DNA of 64,000 bases from Agapetus fuscipes (Eukaryota; Arthropoda; Insecta; Trichoptera; Glossosomatidae): assembly GCA_951799405.1 (NCBI GenBank), contig OX637361.1:7463156-7527155 (forward strand). The letters run 5' to 3'. A program made the position numbers and the translations under genes. The notes below the pieces were generated by a model. The model worked only from the letters and a program-made list of their open reading frames with translations. It was not told the DNA's origin and ran no database searches. The number at the start of each line of letters is the position of its first letter. Position 1 is the stretch's first letter. This document shows positions 1 to 11,800 of this stretch, piece by piece.

Positions 1-3000
1 ATGTGTAACTGGTAGGTAACTTGAAAGCTTTTTTAAAAATTTTCACTCTTTCTTTTTCTTTTACACAATTCATTTTCACATTCGATATTATTTATTTATT
101 TTTTCCTCCGCCCTTATAGGTGTTTAGGTGATAGAATCTATGTTTAATGTTAATAAAATGTATACCTATTTTATCATTATTAGTGAAATATATAAATGTC
201 TGCCATTCAAAATGTCACAAGTGCTCTTTATCGGTTATCATTGTGATTGTCAAAAAAATCAATTTTAATTTATTAATTTAACTAATAAGTCTGTTCTGTC
301 AACGTGAATAGATTTGTGGGAAATGAAACCATTTGAAAAACTTGATAAAGATAGGAAATTGATTTGATGTATAGCTGCGTTTCTAAACTATTGCTGCAAG
401 GATGTACATCTGAAAAATCACAAAAAATGTGGCATGTTATGAAAAATCCTAAAATATGTTTAAAAGAACATTTTACTTTATAAAAACTGTGAAACACAGT
501 ACTGTTAGTATTAATGAAACAACTATATTTTATTAGGTAATCTTATTTCCTTTCCATCTCATGTTAAACTATTTTTCTATCTTAGTTTTTTTTTTATGTA
601 GCTAGATATTATTCTTATTAGTATTCGCAAAAAATGCTAACAAAACTCATGATGTTACAGAATTACAAGGATATGATATTGAGGAAGGGTGCTGCTGTGT
701 TATTTGTGACATAATGGTGACAATGAAATGAATGGGTGTCATTTTGTTTGTCTTTAACAAAATACTCCTTCCTTTAAAACACAACCCTTTTCATCCGAAT
801 ATAAAATAAGAACCACAAGTGAAACAATACAGTCCACTCCATGGTGAACTGTCAAAAAAAGTTTTACAAAATGGCGCCCGTGGTTCAAATTTAGACCACT
901 TTCATGAAGATCAATGTACGTCTGAATTTGTAAATTTCTAAGCGTGTGATTGTTTCTTTTAAACACAAGAACTAATCAGGTGCTTAGCGTTTGTATATGA
1001 ATTCATTCATCATGAATTCTCACAGCATTTTTTGTGAATATGAGGGTTAGTAAGCATATTTATTTTCTACATAGCTGCATTTATGTGGGATAATGTTATC
1101 TATGTTGATTTGTAAATTAGGTACCATAGACAAGTATGTATATATTTTTAGTAGGTATGTATTTTTGTGATACTTTTCCACGTTGTAATATTGTTAAAAT
1201 TTTAGTTTGAAAACTGGACTTGTGGAAAAATATAAGTAACTAGCAGACCGACCGTGCTGTCGCACGGTTGGCTGCTAGTAAGTAATGAAGATTTGGAGTT
1301 TTCAGTATTTTCAATAATTAAATATTTTTCGGGCCATGCTCATATTAGTAGTGTGTGAATGAAATATGGCGATTTAAATAATAGAAAAAAAAAACATATG
1401 AGAGAGAAGTAAAAACTCTCAAAGTTTCATTTTAGTAATATTAAATGTTCAATCCTTTTTAGGATAATGTGGTATCCCTTGTTTATGGTTGATCAAAAAA
1501 ATCCTATTTTTCTTATTATGTAATGTGTTACTGGTATCAAACTATCGAAATTCTGTAATAATTTGGTCTCTTGAGTTTCCCGTCTAATATTGTTATAGAC
1601 TTATAAAAAAACACTGAATTTTGGCTGATTAATTTATTTTATTATTTTTGTAGAATTTCATTTACATTCCAATAAATATGATTTTTTACTTTTATTTTTG
1701 TTTTATTTGTTTTACACTACATTGATTTGTTTGGTTGCTGGCGCACATCTAGATCCGCATCATTAGTGTAGAGTTCTAGATCTTAATTAGAGCATACTGC
1801 ATCCAATAGCATATTCCTTGGCCGGAAATCTAACAGATGATTTCCTGCTTCAACAATAACTTATTTAGTAGCTTGTAAATTGTTAAAAGGTTTGATTTAT
1901 GTAAGTATATCAATGGATTTACATGATAATATCATTGTTGTTTTCAATGATCATTACTTCCAAAGACAATAACTCAAAATGGCAACTCATTCAAGTCAAG
2001 GGTTACCAACTTCAAAAATTATGATTGTATTTAAATTAAAGAATCAAAATGGCTACTCACATAATGCATATTTGTAATAAAAAATTACATATAAAGGGTA
2101 ATGGAATCAGAAAAAGTTCCAAATTCCAAATTTATCTTGGCAGGTTTGCATTACTGGCCTAGGAGAGTCCTTAACATCCAATACCAAAATACTGTAGTAC
2201 GCCTCGTCACAATTTTGTGGTCTTTGTCATTTGTAACGACTCTATAAGGCTCAAAAGATCGTTAACAGTACGCCAAGTGTAAAACTTTGCGTAAATATTC
2301 AACAAATTGTGTAAATATAAAAAAAACTCACACTAGATGTTCAGTAGTATCTTGTTAACAATTCATTTACACAACAGTTGAGTATTAAAACTGTATTCTC
2401 GGGGAACCCCAACATAACAAATAAAATATGCATTAAAAGTAATTTAAAACTAATACCATTTGCCAATTTATTTGCCATATTTTGAGGTTGATTACTCACT
2501 TGCGTGGATGCTTACCTAAAAACTACAATGTTTTTAGATGAAATATACATTTATTATCATTTTTTAGCTGTAGAGGTATGAGTTGTTACCAACCTGGAAA
2601 TATTTAGATAGTGAATCGATTAACTCCAACCATTTTAAAGGATATAAAATAAGCTGCCCTAATTTCCACAAAATGCTAAAATAACCAAAAAAGCACGGCA
2701 AGATGACATTGTTAGAGCTAGGAAAATCACAAAAAATACTAGATAAGCTGTTAGCTTTTGTATTTAAGTTGTATAGAGTTAAAGGAGGCAATATCGGAAA
2801 TTTAAAAAAAAAGAATAAATGTATGGAAGAAACACAGAATGTAATTTTCTGTGATCCAATATTATGCTTATCTCATTTTTTTTAAATTGTTGCCTTTGAT
2901 TCCATATGACTCACTCATTCTCAAATTATCGATCCTACACTTTTTTCTTTAAGTTTGACCGTATCATTTTTTAAGTCCGAAATACAATTTTTGGAGTAGA

Positions 3001-3109
3001 ATTCAAAGATCTCCCTTGATATTTCAATGAATTGTTATTTTTCACTATGTGAGTATGTATGTTAACAATAATATGTCTAGGAAATATGTTAATAATGGGC
3101 AGCCACATC
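1..3109. other. AT-rich intergenic DNA, no gene seen
   Basis: Apart from the hairpin at 1239-1279 I see no conserved frame, splice-supported exon or recognisable repeat. All frames are short and of random composition. Confidence 0.5.
1239..1279. repeat. GC-rich near-perfect hairpin
   Basis: ACTAGCAG(A)CCGACCGTGC, loop TGTC, then GCACGGTTGGCTGCTAGT. Stands alone in very AT-rich DNA; perhaps the end of a degraded repeat. Confidence 0.5.
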
Positions 3110-3915
3110 GAGGCGTGACCACCTTCTGGTGAATAGAGTACCACTCTCCATAGGAGGTAAGCTAATCCAGCCTTCTGATTCGGTAAGACTTCTAGGAGTC
3201 TTACTGGATCGTAACCTGACACTGGATAGGCAAATAGATGCCACAATAGCTTCTTCTTTTTTTTCGCTTCGCCAAATAAAGGCAATAAGAAAATGTCTGC
3301 CGTCAGATGCGGTTAAGACCCTGGTGAGTGCGTTTGTGATGTCTCGGATTGACTATTGCTCGACGCTTTATAGTGGTCAGCCGAAGAAACAGTTTAATCG
3401 CTTTCAATCTGTGTTGAATTCGGCAGCAAGACTCATATTCGGGATTCCCAAATTCGCTCACATCACCCCGCTGTTAAAAAAACTTCATTGGCTTCGTTTC
3501 CCGGAGAGGGTGGTCTTCCGTGTTTGTTTAATGGTATATAAAGCCATCAATGGCTTGGCCCCACCTTATCTGGCTGATATGATTTCACCTGTTGAAATGG
3601 GTGTTAGGAGGCAGACACTCAGATCTGCGGGTGATGGAGTAGTCAATTTGGTTCAGCCGCGCCGTCAGATTCGTACAAACTTCGGAGACCGCGCTTTCCG
3701 TGTTGCGGGGCCGGTGGAGTGGAACAGACTGCCACCCGGAGTGAAGAACTCCAAATCTGTGGGTGTATTTCGAGGAGCACTCAAGGCACACTTGTTTAGA
3801 AAGTCTTATCCATGATCGGAGAGGGCCCTTGAGGTGTGACACACACAAAAACGGCGCTCTCTTATCATGTGTAATTTAAAATAAATCAGCCTGTTATTAT
3901 TATTATTATTATTAA
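3110..3915 (+). mobile_element. LINE-A: 5'-truncated non-LTR retrotransposon (CR1/L2-like), (TTA)n tail
   Basis: The frame 3129-3815 (228 codons) encodes the thumb and C-terminal part of a reverse transcriptase: SVRLLGVLLDRNLTLDRQI, SRIDYCSTLY, HWLRFPERVVFRVCLMVYKA, NGLAPPYLADMI, FRVAGPVEWNRLPPGV. This layout is common in CR1/L2-type elements. The catalytic core and 5' part are gone. The 3' end reads CCCTTGAGGTGTGACACACAC, then AAAACGGCGCTC, and finishes in (TTA)n at 3894-3915. The reading frame is intact to its stop, so the insertion is not very old. Confidence 0.85.
3129..3815 (+). pseudogene. Reverse transcriptase C-terminal fragment of LINE-A
   Basis: 228 codons uninterrupted, without the YADD active site. 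It is the coding part of the truncated LINE-A copy. Confidence 0.8.
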
Positions 3916-4129
3916 TAAGAAATTAACAAATTGTATTCCTCGATAAATAAAATACTATTTAATTAGTTACACTAAAATACTAGGAGCCAATATTGTAAAC
4001 ATTTTGTAAATATGAGATTCTTGTGTCAACTGGGATCACCAGGTTGAACTCCTGGGGTGTTAGGTAAATCAAAAGACTTCCATGTTTTATCTGTGCCCTT
4101 ATACATTATTGACTGATGGTCTGTTCAAC

Positions 4130-4445
4130 TACAATAGGTGTTGCTGGAGAGTTTCTTTCCGGGATCTGTTGCCGTGGTCTGTGGGAGCTGGAGCTTCTGG
4201 ACGTTCCGCGTGAAGGTGAAATGATGGCATAACGCCACTCACATGTAGAGTGTCTTCTTATTCATTCTTACATCCCGAGTGTACTCATACTTTCATCACA
4301 ATTTCATCAACATTATCTTCATCACTTCACGCTGAAGAAACCCATCGTAGACATGGGTGAAACGTCCAGAAGCTCCAACTCCCACAGACCATGGCAACAG
4401 ATCGTGGAAAGCAACTCTCCAGCATCACCAGTTGGCCGTGTAAGC
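4130..4445. repeat. Foldback repeat (family D)
   Basis: Arms of about 65 bases: GGGATCTGTTGCCGTGGTCT and GGAGCTGGAGCTTCTGGACG at 4160-4206 are inverted at 4363-4412 (CGTCCAGAAGCTCCAACTCC, CAGACCATGGCAACAGATC). Single-arm relatives lie at 12777-12865 and 38310-38440. Confidence 0.65.
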
Positions 4446-5344
4446 CTTAAAACTCCTATACAATAGGTGTTGCTTACTTGGGGGTCAGAATTGCCCTGCT
4501 GTCTCCTGAAGACACTTAGGAATGTAAACAATATTGGCTTTATGTAATATAAAGTGAGCCACATATAACAAAAGGCAGCAATTTCGGATTTCTTATAAAA
4601 ATGAGGAATATATGGATGCACCATAGAGTTATAAGGGGATGCACAGAAAATGACGTTCTCCTTGTTTCCATATATTTATTACATTTTTTAAAACAATCCT
4701 AGATTTAAAATAAAATATTTTTTTTCTTAAACGTAGTTTAATTTTCACAATAATAAATAATCCTAGATTGTTGCTTTTGATTTTATACAACTCAAGTACT
4801 AGTATGTATATCAGGGTTAATCGTAATGACAATTTAATTGTCATGTTGTAAATTCATAACTCAACATTTTAGCTAGGGTTAGAGTTTCACTTTCAACATG
4901 GTAATGCATGAGAAAAGTGCCTTCAGTGATGTTAAACATAACATAACAACGGACCAGTTGTTTCAATGGTAGCTTAGTCTTCTTTAACCTCTAATGGGGG
5001 AAATAAATGGCTAAACTATTTTTAAATCAGCTGGTTCTCAGTAGAAATACAGAGTGATTAAATCACAAAGTAAAATAGGAAATGTTGAAAGTTACTATTT
5101 TTTCTATAAATTGAAATTTTTGAGTTACCAACTGTCAGTCATGCTCATAGGAACAAATTTTTTTCATCAAACTTTAAAGAATTTACATCAGACACAATGA
5201 AAAAACTAATTACTTACATATTGAAATAAAAGTGTTTTTTAGCATTTTCCAGACTGGCGATTACAAATTCTGTAAGTATCTTGAAATATTATCGTTTTTT
5301 GACCTAACTTTTCTCCGATGAATTGATATTAAAAGAAAATGTGT

Positions 5345-5712
5345 TACAAAAGAAACACCACTAAGCTGCACATGTAGTACAACTTCTTACCATGGTTTTT
5401 TCAAAGGGTTGACGTGTGATGATGATGATGATGATGAGTTGATGATTTCTTTATAGCGCCGTTTCGTGATGTAGTCACTCCAAGGGCGCTGTGTGGCCTC
5501 ATGTTTTCACAGGTAAGAGACCAGCCTTTTTTCAACCACTTCACTTGAAGTTAGGGTTTCTATCTCTTGTGATGGCTGAGTTAAAACCATGCTAGTTTTA
5601 AGATTTTCGGGCTTGAAATAACTGAAAGAGAAAATTATTTCTCACACCCTTAGTGGGGATCGAACCTAAGTCTTCTGGATTTGTATGCAAGCATTTTACC
5701 AACTAAGTTCTA
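5345..5712 (-). mobile_element. SINE2 copy with (GAT)n insertion
   Basis: 3' end at left (TAAGCTGCACATGTAGTACA), a GAT microsatellite at 5418-5437, body CACTTCACTTGAAGTTAGGG, and head at right (GGGGATCGAACCTAAG, TTTTACCAACTAAGTTCT). Confidence 0.7.
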
Positions 5713-5734
5713 CTAAATGTACGGCAACTTTCAT

Positions 5735-5845
5735 AAAACTTATGTAAATATTCCTAAACATCAAGTTTATACCTTGATTGCAAAAATGTATGAAAAAAAC
5801 ATTATTTTATTCACTTGATGTTGAGGAATGTTTATGGAACTGGCA
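5735..5845. repeat. Inverted repeat, about 30-bp arms
   Basis: ACTTATGTAAATATTCCTAA-ACATCAAGT is mirrored by ACTTGATGTTGAGGAATGTT-TATGGAACTGG after a 43-base AT-rich spacer. Probably a small foldback element; a one-arm relative occurs near 27162. Confidence 0.45.
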
Positions 5846-7775
5846 TAGGTCGTTAAGGCAATACTAAATAAATAGAATCATACATTTGTAATCGCTAGCC
5901 TAGACTTTTTTCAGAACTTCCAGACAATTGATCAATTTTGATTGAAAAGTATTTTTTATCTGATAGATCATTCAATATATTTTGTGAAATTTTTACTTTT
6001 CCGATAAGAAATTCTGTGTCAAACCACAATATATCACTGGAAACCGATATATATATTTTACTTTTGATAATGAATATTGTGCTATGTACATACTTAATGT
6101 TAACATTAATGTTTTTTTATTCGTGTCTAGATAAAAATTGACTGACAGACATTCTTTTCTCCATGAAAATATTGTATGAAAGAAAATTGAAATTGGACAA
6201 TTTTTTATCTAGACTCAATTGCATACTAAATTAACACCATTAAATGGAATAGGAATTAATTATTTAGGTTTATGGATATGTTGGGTTACCAACATGGTAT
6301 TATATTTTTGTTGTTATCTTGTGTTGGTTTTTAATATTCACCCCAAATGATTCTAATAAATTCTAATGAGTATAATTAATGGACTCTGCAATATTTGTAA
6401 TTAGATTTTTTTCTCAACAGAAAAATTCTGACATCACATGGTCGGGTTGATAGGGAAAAGGCAAACTAATATTTTTGTAATGGTTGCTAAGAAACCTAGT
6501 CACATAGACCTGTGACGTTTGCTAGCTGAGAAAAAAACAAATTTCAAATTTTGTCAAATCAAAAAAATCAAAAATCAAAAGTGCTGAATTAATTGTCATT
6601 GTTTAAATTTTTTAAATGGAAGTAACAACCCAGTCTTACACATATCTAAATAACTGGATGATGTTTTCCATTCTACATTTATGATATCAAAATTATTTGG
6701 GATCTTTTGTGCCACGTATTTTGTAGTGTCTCCTTGATTTACAGAAAGTATTTTTTTGAAGATTTATAATATATTTTTACTGAAAAAGTCATTATGCTCT
6801 ATTTGTTTCTATCAAATGTATTTGGTGTCTATTTACTTGAAAATAATCATTTAAAAAAATATATCTGTGTACCTACTGTTAAATGTATATGTACTTTTAA
6901 GATAAATCTTTATTTTATTTTCATTCCATATGACCACTTCTTCTTAAAAAACAACCATAATTTTTGATTGCCCTAATTTTTTACATCATCATAACTTTCA
7001 TCTTATGTTTGTTCAACATTACACTAAATCAAAAATAAAATTACTTTTTTGGTTCAAGATGAGCATTGACTTTTCAATTGTAGTATGCATTAAAATCATA
7101 ACGATGTGCATCATACTACTGCCTTAATCTGTAACATCAAAAATTAACTTAAACTAATGTTTCTCTATTAACATTACGTTGTTTCTAAATAAAAACCAAA
7201 CTGTTTCTATTTAAAAGATAACTCTGTGTTAGACTTTGTTTGCCTTAAACTTTCAGACTTAATATTATTTGAATGTAAGGTGAAAATATTGTAAAATATA
7301 TGTAACATAATATGTTCAAGAACTAACAATGAAAGTATGAAACAAACAAGAGTGTTTTGAATGGTAGCTGTTGAAATCATCAATTGAGATAAATGAATAT
7401 TGATAAATGGTTAAAATCTTGTTTTTAAATCCAGCAACTGAAGCTTCCTGCAAATGTAACAATGTTTGTAACGTTGATCGAACAAGACAGCAGAATTTTG
7501 AAACATTGTTTCACAGAAAATTTGTGTGCTGTATCTTACATACAAAAGAAAACATAACCTTCAAAACCACCTGTTTGCATTACATACAGAAGAACTTGTG
7601 GGCATAGTATTTCATTTTTACCTTGAAGAGTTTTTAGCAACGAATAATAAAATGTTACAATTATAAGAATTAGCTTGTTGCCTAGCAATCCAGCCTGTTG
7701 ACGTCACAACATTTTGTCCATGCCATTTGTGCTCTTTCTATTATAATTAAAATGCCGAATTTGATGCAGGTTACA
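5846..7775. other. AT-rich intergenic DNA, no gene seen
   Basis: Only the inverted repeat at 6125-6214 is notable. Confidence 0.5.
6125..6214. repeat. Inverted repeat, 16-bp arms
   Basis: GTCTAGATAAAAATTG at 6125-6140 and CAATTTTTTATCTAGAC at 6198-6214. Function unknown. Confidence 0.4.
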
Positions 7776-7975
7776 TTTTTTTTTCTTTTAAGAGATCCTG
7801 TGCGGGAGACTCCCTAGATTCTAGAGACTCTAGGGGTCTATGACACTTGTTGTAGTGCCGCAGAGGTGTACGAACTTGATCGTCACTACAAAGCGCCAAT
7901 ACTCAAGCAAGACCCAGTTGCTGTAAGGCTGGATGGACCATTGAAGTATTTCAACAATTATCGCCCAGAAGTTGC
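7776..7975 (-). mobile_element. SINE1, 3' half, poly(A) tail type
   Basis: Minus-strand copy of the tail found at 17.1 kb (GACTCCCTAGATTCTAGAG on the plus strand, with a T-rich start), joined to the SINE1 body (CAAGCAAGACCCAGTTGCTG). Confidence 0.7.
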
Positions 7976-8566
7976 AGACTCTTGATTGGTTTAATACGCT
8001 CATTGTCAGTGTAGGTATGGTTAAGCTGTAGATTTTAAGCTTAGGTTAGGTGTCAGATGGTGCATTTGAGTTACATCTAAGGTGATAGACGTAGTACTGA
8101 CACAGGGAGTGCCGTGCTTCTGCACTAGAGGACGTGTGGTGAGATTATATAACTAAGTAAGGCAACTATGAATGGCACATTGTGGTATAGGTAACTATCA
8201 ATCAATGTATAGAAGAGTTTTTCAAAAATAAATAACTTTAATCTGTAATTTGCAGTGTTTTATTTGGTAATAAATTTCCTTCACAATTAAGATCAGTTGA
8301 TTATGTTAAAATGAATTGATAAACTTCTTGATTCAAGAATCTTAGACCTCCCTCTTTTGTGCAGCAGTATTGAAGGTGCAAATTGCTATGATGATCGCCA
8401 ATCTTTACTGAGGAGACACAAGACGAGAAGGACGAAGAAGAAAGCAAATAATATTGTCCATGTTTTGTGCACTTAAAAATAGATTTCTATAGGAGACATG
8501 AAAAAACTTTCGTGGGGTTTAAAAAGATGCAAATAAAATGAAAACTCAAAAATTGGTCAACTTTTT

Positions 8567-8572
8567 TTTATT
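8567..8572 (-). promoter_or_regulatory. Poly(A) signal of Scp
   Basis: AATAAA on the minus strand about 110 bases after the Scp stop codon, the first such hexamer downstream. Short AT-rich 3' UTR between. Confidence 0.6.
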
Positions 8573-8681
8573 TTGGTGTTGATAAAAGTAAGTTTGTACA
8601 TAAGTTAAACATAATTATTAAGTAAATGTATTGTATGTGTAGGTAAAAAATAATTATTTATATTAAGTGTACTTAAGCTAG

Positions 8682-8807
8682 TTATGCTAGCTCCAGGGGC
8701 CCAAACAAGTACACGGCGGGCATCTCTTCCTGGCGGTCCCCGAGGAACTGAGCAAACAGCTCCTGGTAGCGAGCCAGCGTCAGACCTCCTCGTCTCCGGT
8801 CATCATC
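8682..8807 (-). CDS. Scp: Scp coding exon 4 (residues 152-192 and stop)
   Basis: A phase-0 exon of 41 codons and TAA. It starts with three Asp and carries the degenerate EF-hand IV followed by the C-terminal VYLFGPL motif. It is missed by a simple ORF scan because it is short. Acceptor TTTCCCAG. Confidence 0.93.
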   Translation of the reverse strand, partial: DDDRRRGGLTLARYQELFAQFLGDRQEEMPAVYLFGPLELA

Positions 8808-11800
8808 CTGGGAAATGCAAACCATTAAAGCAACAAGTATTTATGCACAACAGGTTACCCTTATTTACAGTGCACCCTCACAGCTATCAACACGCTGGGA
8901 GGAACTCTATTGCTAGATTTTTAAATCTTAATAAAGTACACTCAAAAATATCTATATTAGACTTTTTTAAGAGCTTTACACTCCGAGTCACAGGGTGTTG
9001 CGCCACAACATCAGTACGGCTTTTCGGTACATGAAATAAATCATGTCCTCGCCCTCGGGTGTAGTCGTCAGGCACATACAACCTGAATAAATAAGGTTTG
9101 AAATACATAAACACCGAAACGAGAAATAATTTCTGACACCCTCGGTACGATTTGAACCCTAGCTCTGTGTTTGGAATGCAAGCATTCCACCGACCAAGCT
9201 ATCTAATCTATTTTACAAGCTTGGTCACCACCACAAAATGTTAATTCTCAAGCAAGACCCAATTGCTGTAAGGCTAGATGAACCTTTTGTGACCGGTCTT
9301 TATAAAGGCAATTAATTTTTCATCGCGGCAAAGAGCATTTTTGAAAGTATAATATATTTGATATTTTTTAGGGTTTGGTGGTTTACACAGTGAAAGTCCA
9401 TTGCACTTTTGAAAAAGTGAATTAAAACTGTGATAATTTATTAAATATAAAATGTATATATTTGATTTTATCTGCGAAGAATCAAACTCACGTCCTTCCT
9501 ATTTTGAGTCCAAACATTCTCCAATATACTGTTACGATTTTAGGGTTCAAAAGTCTTTCAATTAATAACACTAGTCTTCTTTACAGTTGTTTATTTTACA
9601 CTCTTAAAATTTATTTTCACAAAGATAGTCTTGATTATTCCATTACACTTGGTTTCTGTTCACTGGTCAAGTTGGTTCAATGTATTTGTAAAGCTGGCAG
9701 GAGACTGTAGTGGTGGGAGCTTGAATAATAACTGACTCGTTCAAGCAACTTGCACCCTTTTTATACTAAGAGAATCGAATACTCTCGAAGATATTTTTGC
9801 TTGATGCTTCTCGAAATACCTACTTAGCCTAGAGACTTCTCCATGTACACACAACCATCAATCCTACCCACCAATACAATACAGAATTCCTATAACTATA
9901 ACTAATACCTACTTATTTTAATATTTATATTTCATATTTACATAACAATACTAAGGACGGGTCAACGATCATACAACTACGACCATAATTGAACAAATCA
10001 AAAATACTCAAACACACTCACATTTAAGAGGTTATCAAATGCATCATTCAGGATCTGTATGTCCTCGATGACCATCCTCTGCACGCAGTCGTATCTGAAC
10101 TCATCCAGCCCCAGCACTCCGTCCTGGTTGATGTCCAGCATCCTGAAGTTGGACTCGATGAAGGCTTTCATGGCCTGCGGGAACTCATTGTACTTGCGAC
10201 CAACACAACTGTTCTGGACGGCCTTTTTGAATTCGTCCACTGTTATTTTGCCGTCCTGAAAATGCAACATTTCATTTTGGTAAATTAATCATTTTTATAA
10301 ATATTTTATACATTTGTTCCTTGACTTATAGGTTGGTATGCGGCTGACCACCCATGCTGTAAAAATGGTTCACTTTGCCAATGTCACCCCTGTTTCAGGG
10401 AAGGATGGCAAGAGTTGCGGGTGTATGTCCATTTGAGATTTGGGGTTTTATGATGTAGGTTCACATGCGGCATGTGCAAGCGTGAACTTGTACGTATCTG
10501 CTTGTGAGAATGCATATAATGTGAATCCCCAATGAAGGATATCTTTGCAACTTAGATTAGATTAGATACCGTACTCAGGTCTGGATTAAGAGCAGTATTT
10601 AGTTCAGTGTATTCAGTTTTCAGATAAGTTTATGTTAGAAATAAGTAGATATATTTTTTTTATGATAGGCGACGATAAAGGAGGGAAGAAGGTAGTTGGG
10701 GGCCCCCGCACCCAGGGTCTTAATCCGGGCCTGCCTGTACTTCTCACTCCTTATTATTTTTTAAATAGATAAGAGAGAGAATAAAAACTGTACTTTTTTA
10801 TACTTTTTTATACTATCAAAAATGATGATCAAACTTCACCGTTAATGAAATATCCACATGTTTTGAATACTTTTGTATCAAATTATAACTACCTCAGTAA
10901 GTATAGGTACATTTAATCATAGGTCTTTACATAAATTGAAAAATGAGCATGGCATAGGTCCTGAATTGCCACATGCGACCTCGTTGAGGATAACGAGGGC
11001 AAGAGCCAAGAAGTTACACCATTTATGTAGCTTACTTGCATTTTTTTTGCATCCAATTAGGTACTTAAGTATTGCTTCTCAAAATAAAATATTTTAGATC
11101 TTTATGATTATGAAAAGTTCTGCAAATGTTTACACAACTTTTTATAATCATAAAAATCAAAATGAAAGAAGATGAGCTTTTCATTCAGTTAATTAATGTA
11201 CCTACATAAGTACCTTGTTGCAAGAGATTTTGAGCATTTGCACAACATATTCTGTCAAATTTATTTCTTACAAATCCAAAATATAAGCTACCTACAAAAA
11301 TAAGCTTACAAAGCCAAATGAAATGCTGTTAAAGCTATTTTTATTTCTTAATTTCTCTCCACATTTCAGGTTTTTATTGTCTATCTATAATCTAATAAAC
11401 ACAAAACATCATTTGTGGTTGATGTTCTGGAAGATAAATCACATTTATGATTGTTGATACCCGAGCAAATGTAAAATTATCACTTTACAAAGGAAAAAAA
11501 TGGTCTGTCGTTGTTAAAGCATAATGTATTACTAACTGATTTATGCTTTTAGAATAAACAACTTGGAACAAAGGGGAAAATGTGCCAAGTTTATTATTGT
11601 ATTTGTAACTAGCAGCATAGTTCACACCTAACTAAACAGCTTACATCATTCCAACACACAACTAGAGGAAACTAAATATGCCTGGCTCAGACCGTCTTAA
11701 GTACTAATGCATTAGTTAGGTGGGTGTGCGCGAGAGCCTCCCTGTTTTGTCACACTCACCTACATACTATACAACCCCACTGAAGTGTACTTTTAAGGAG

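Noticed and set aside
3585..3848. 87-codon minus-strand frame
   Set aside because: Shadow of the LINE-A reverse transcriptase.
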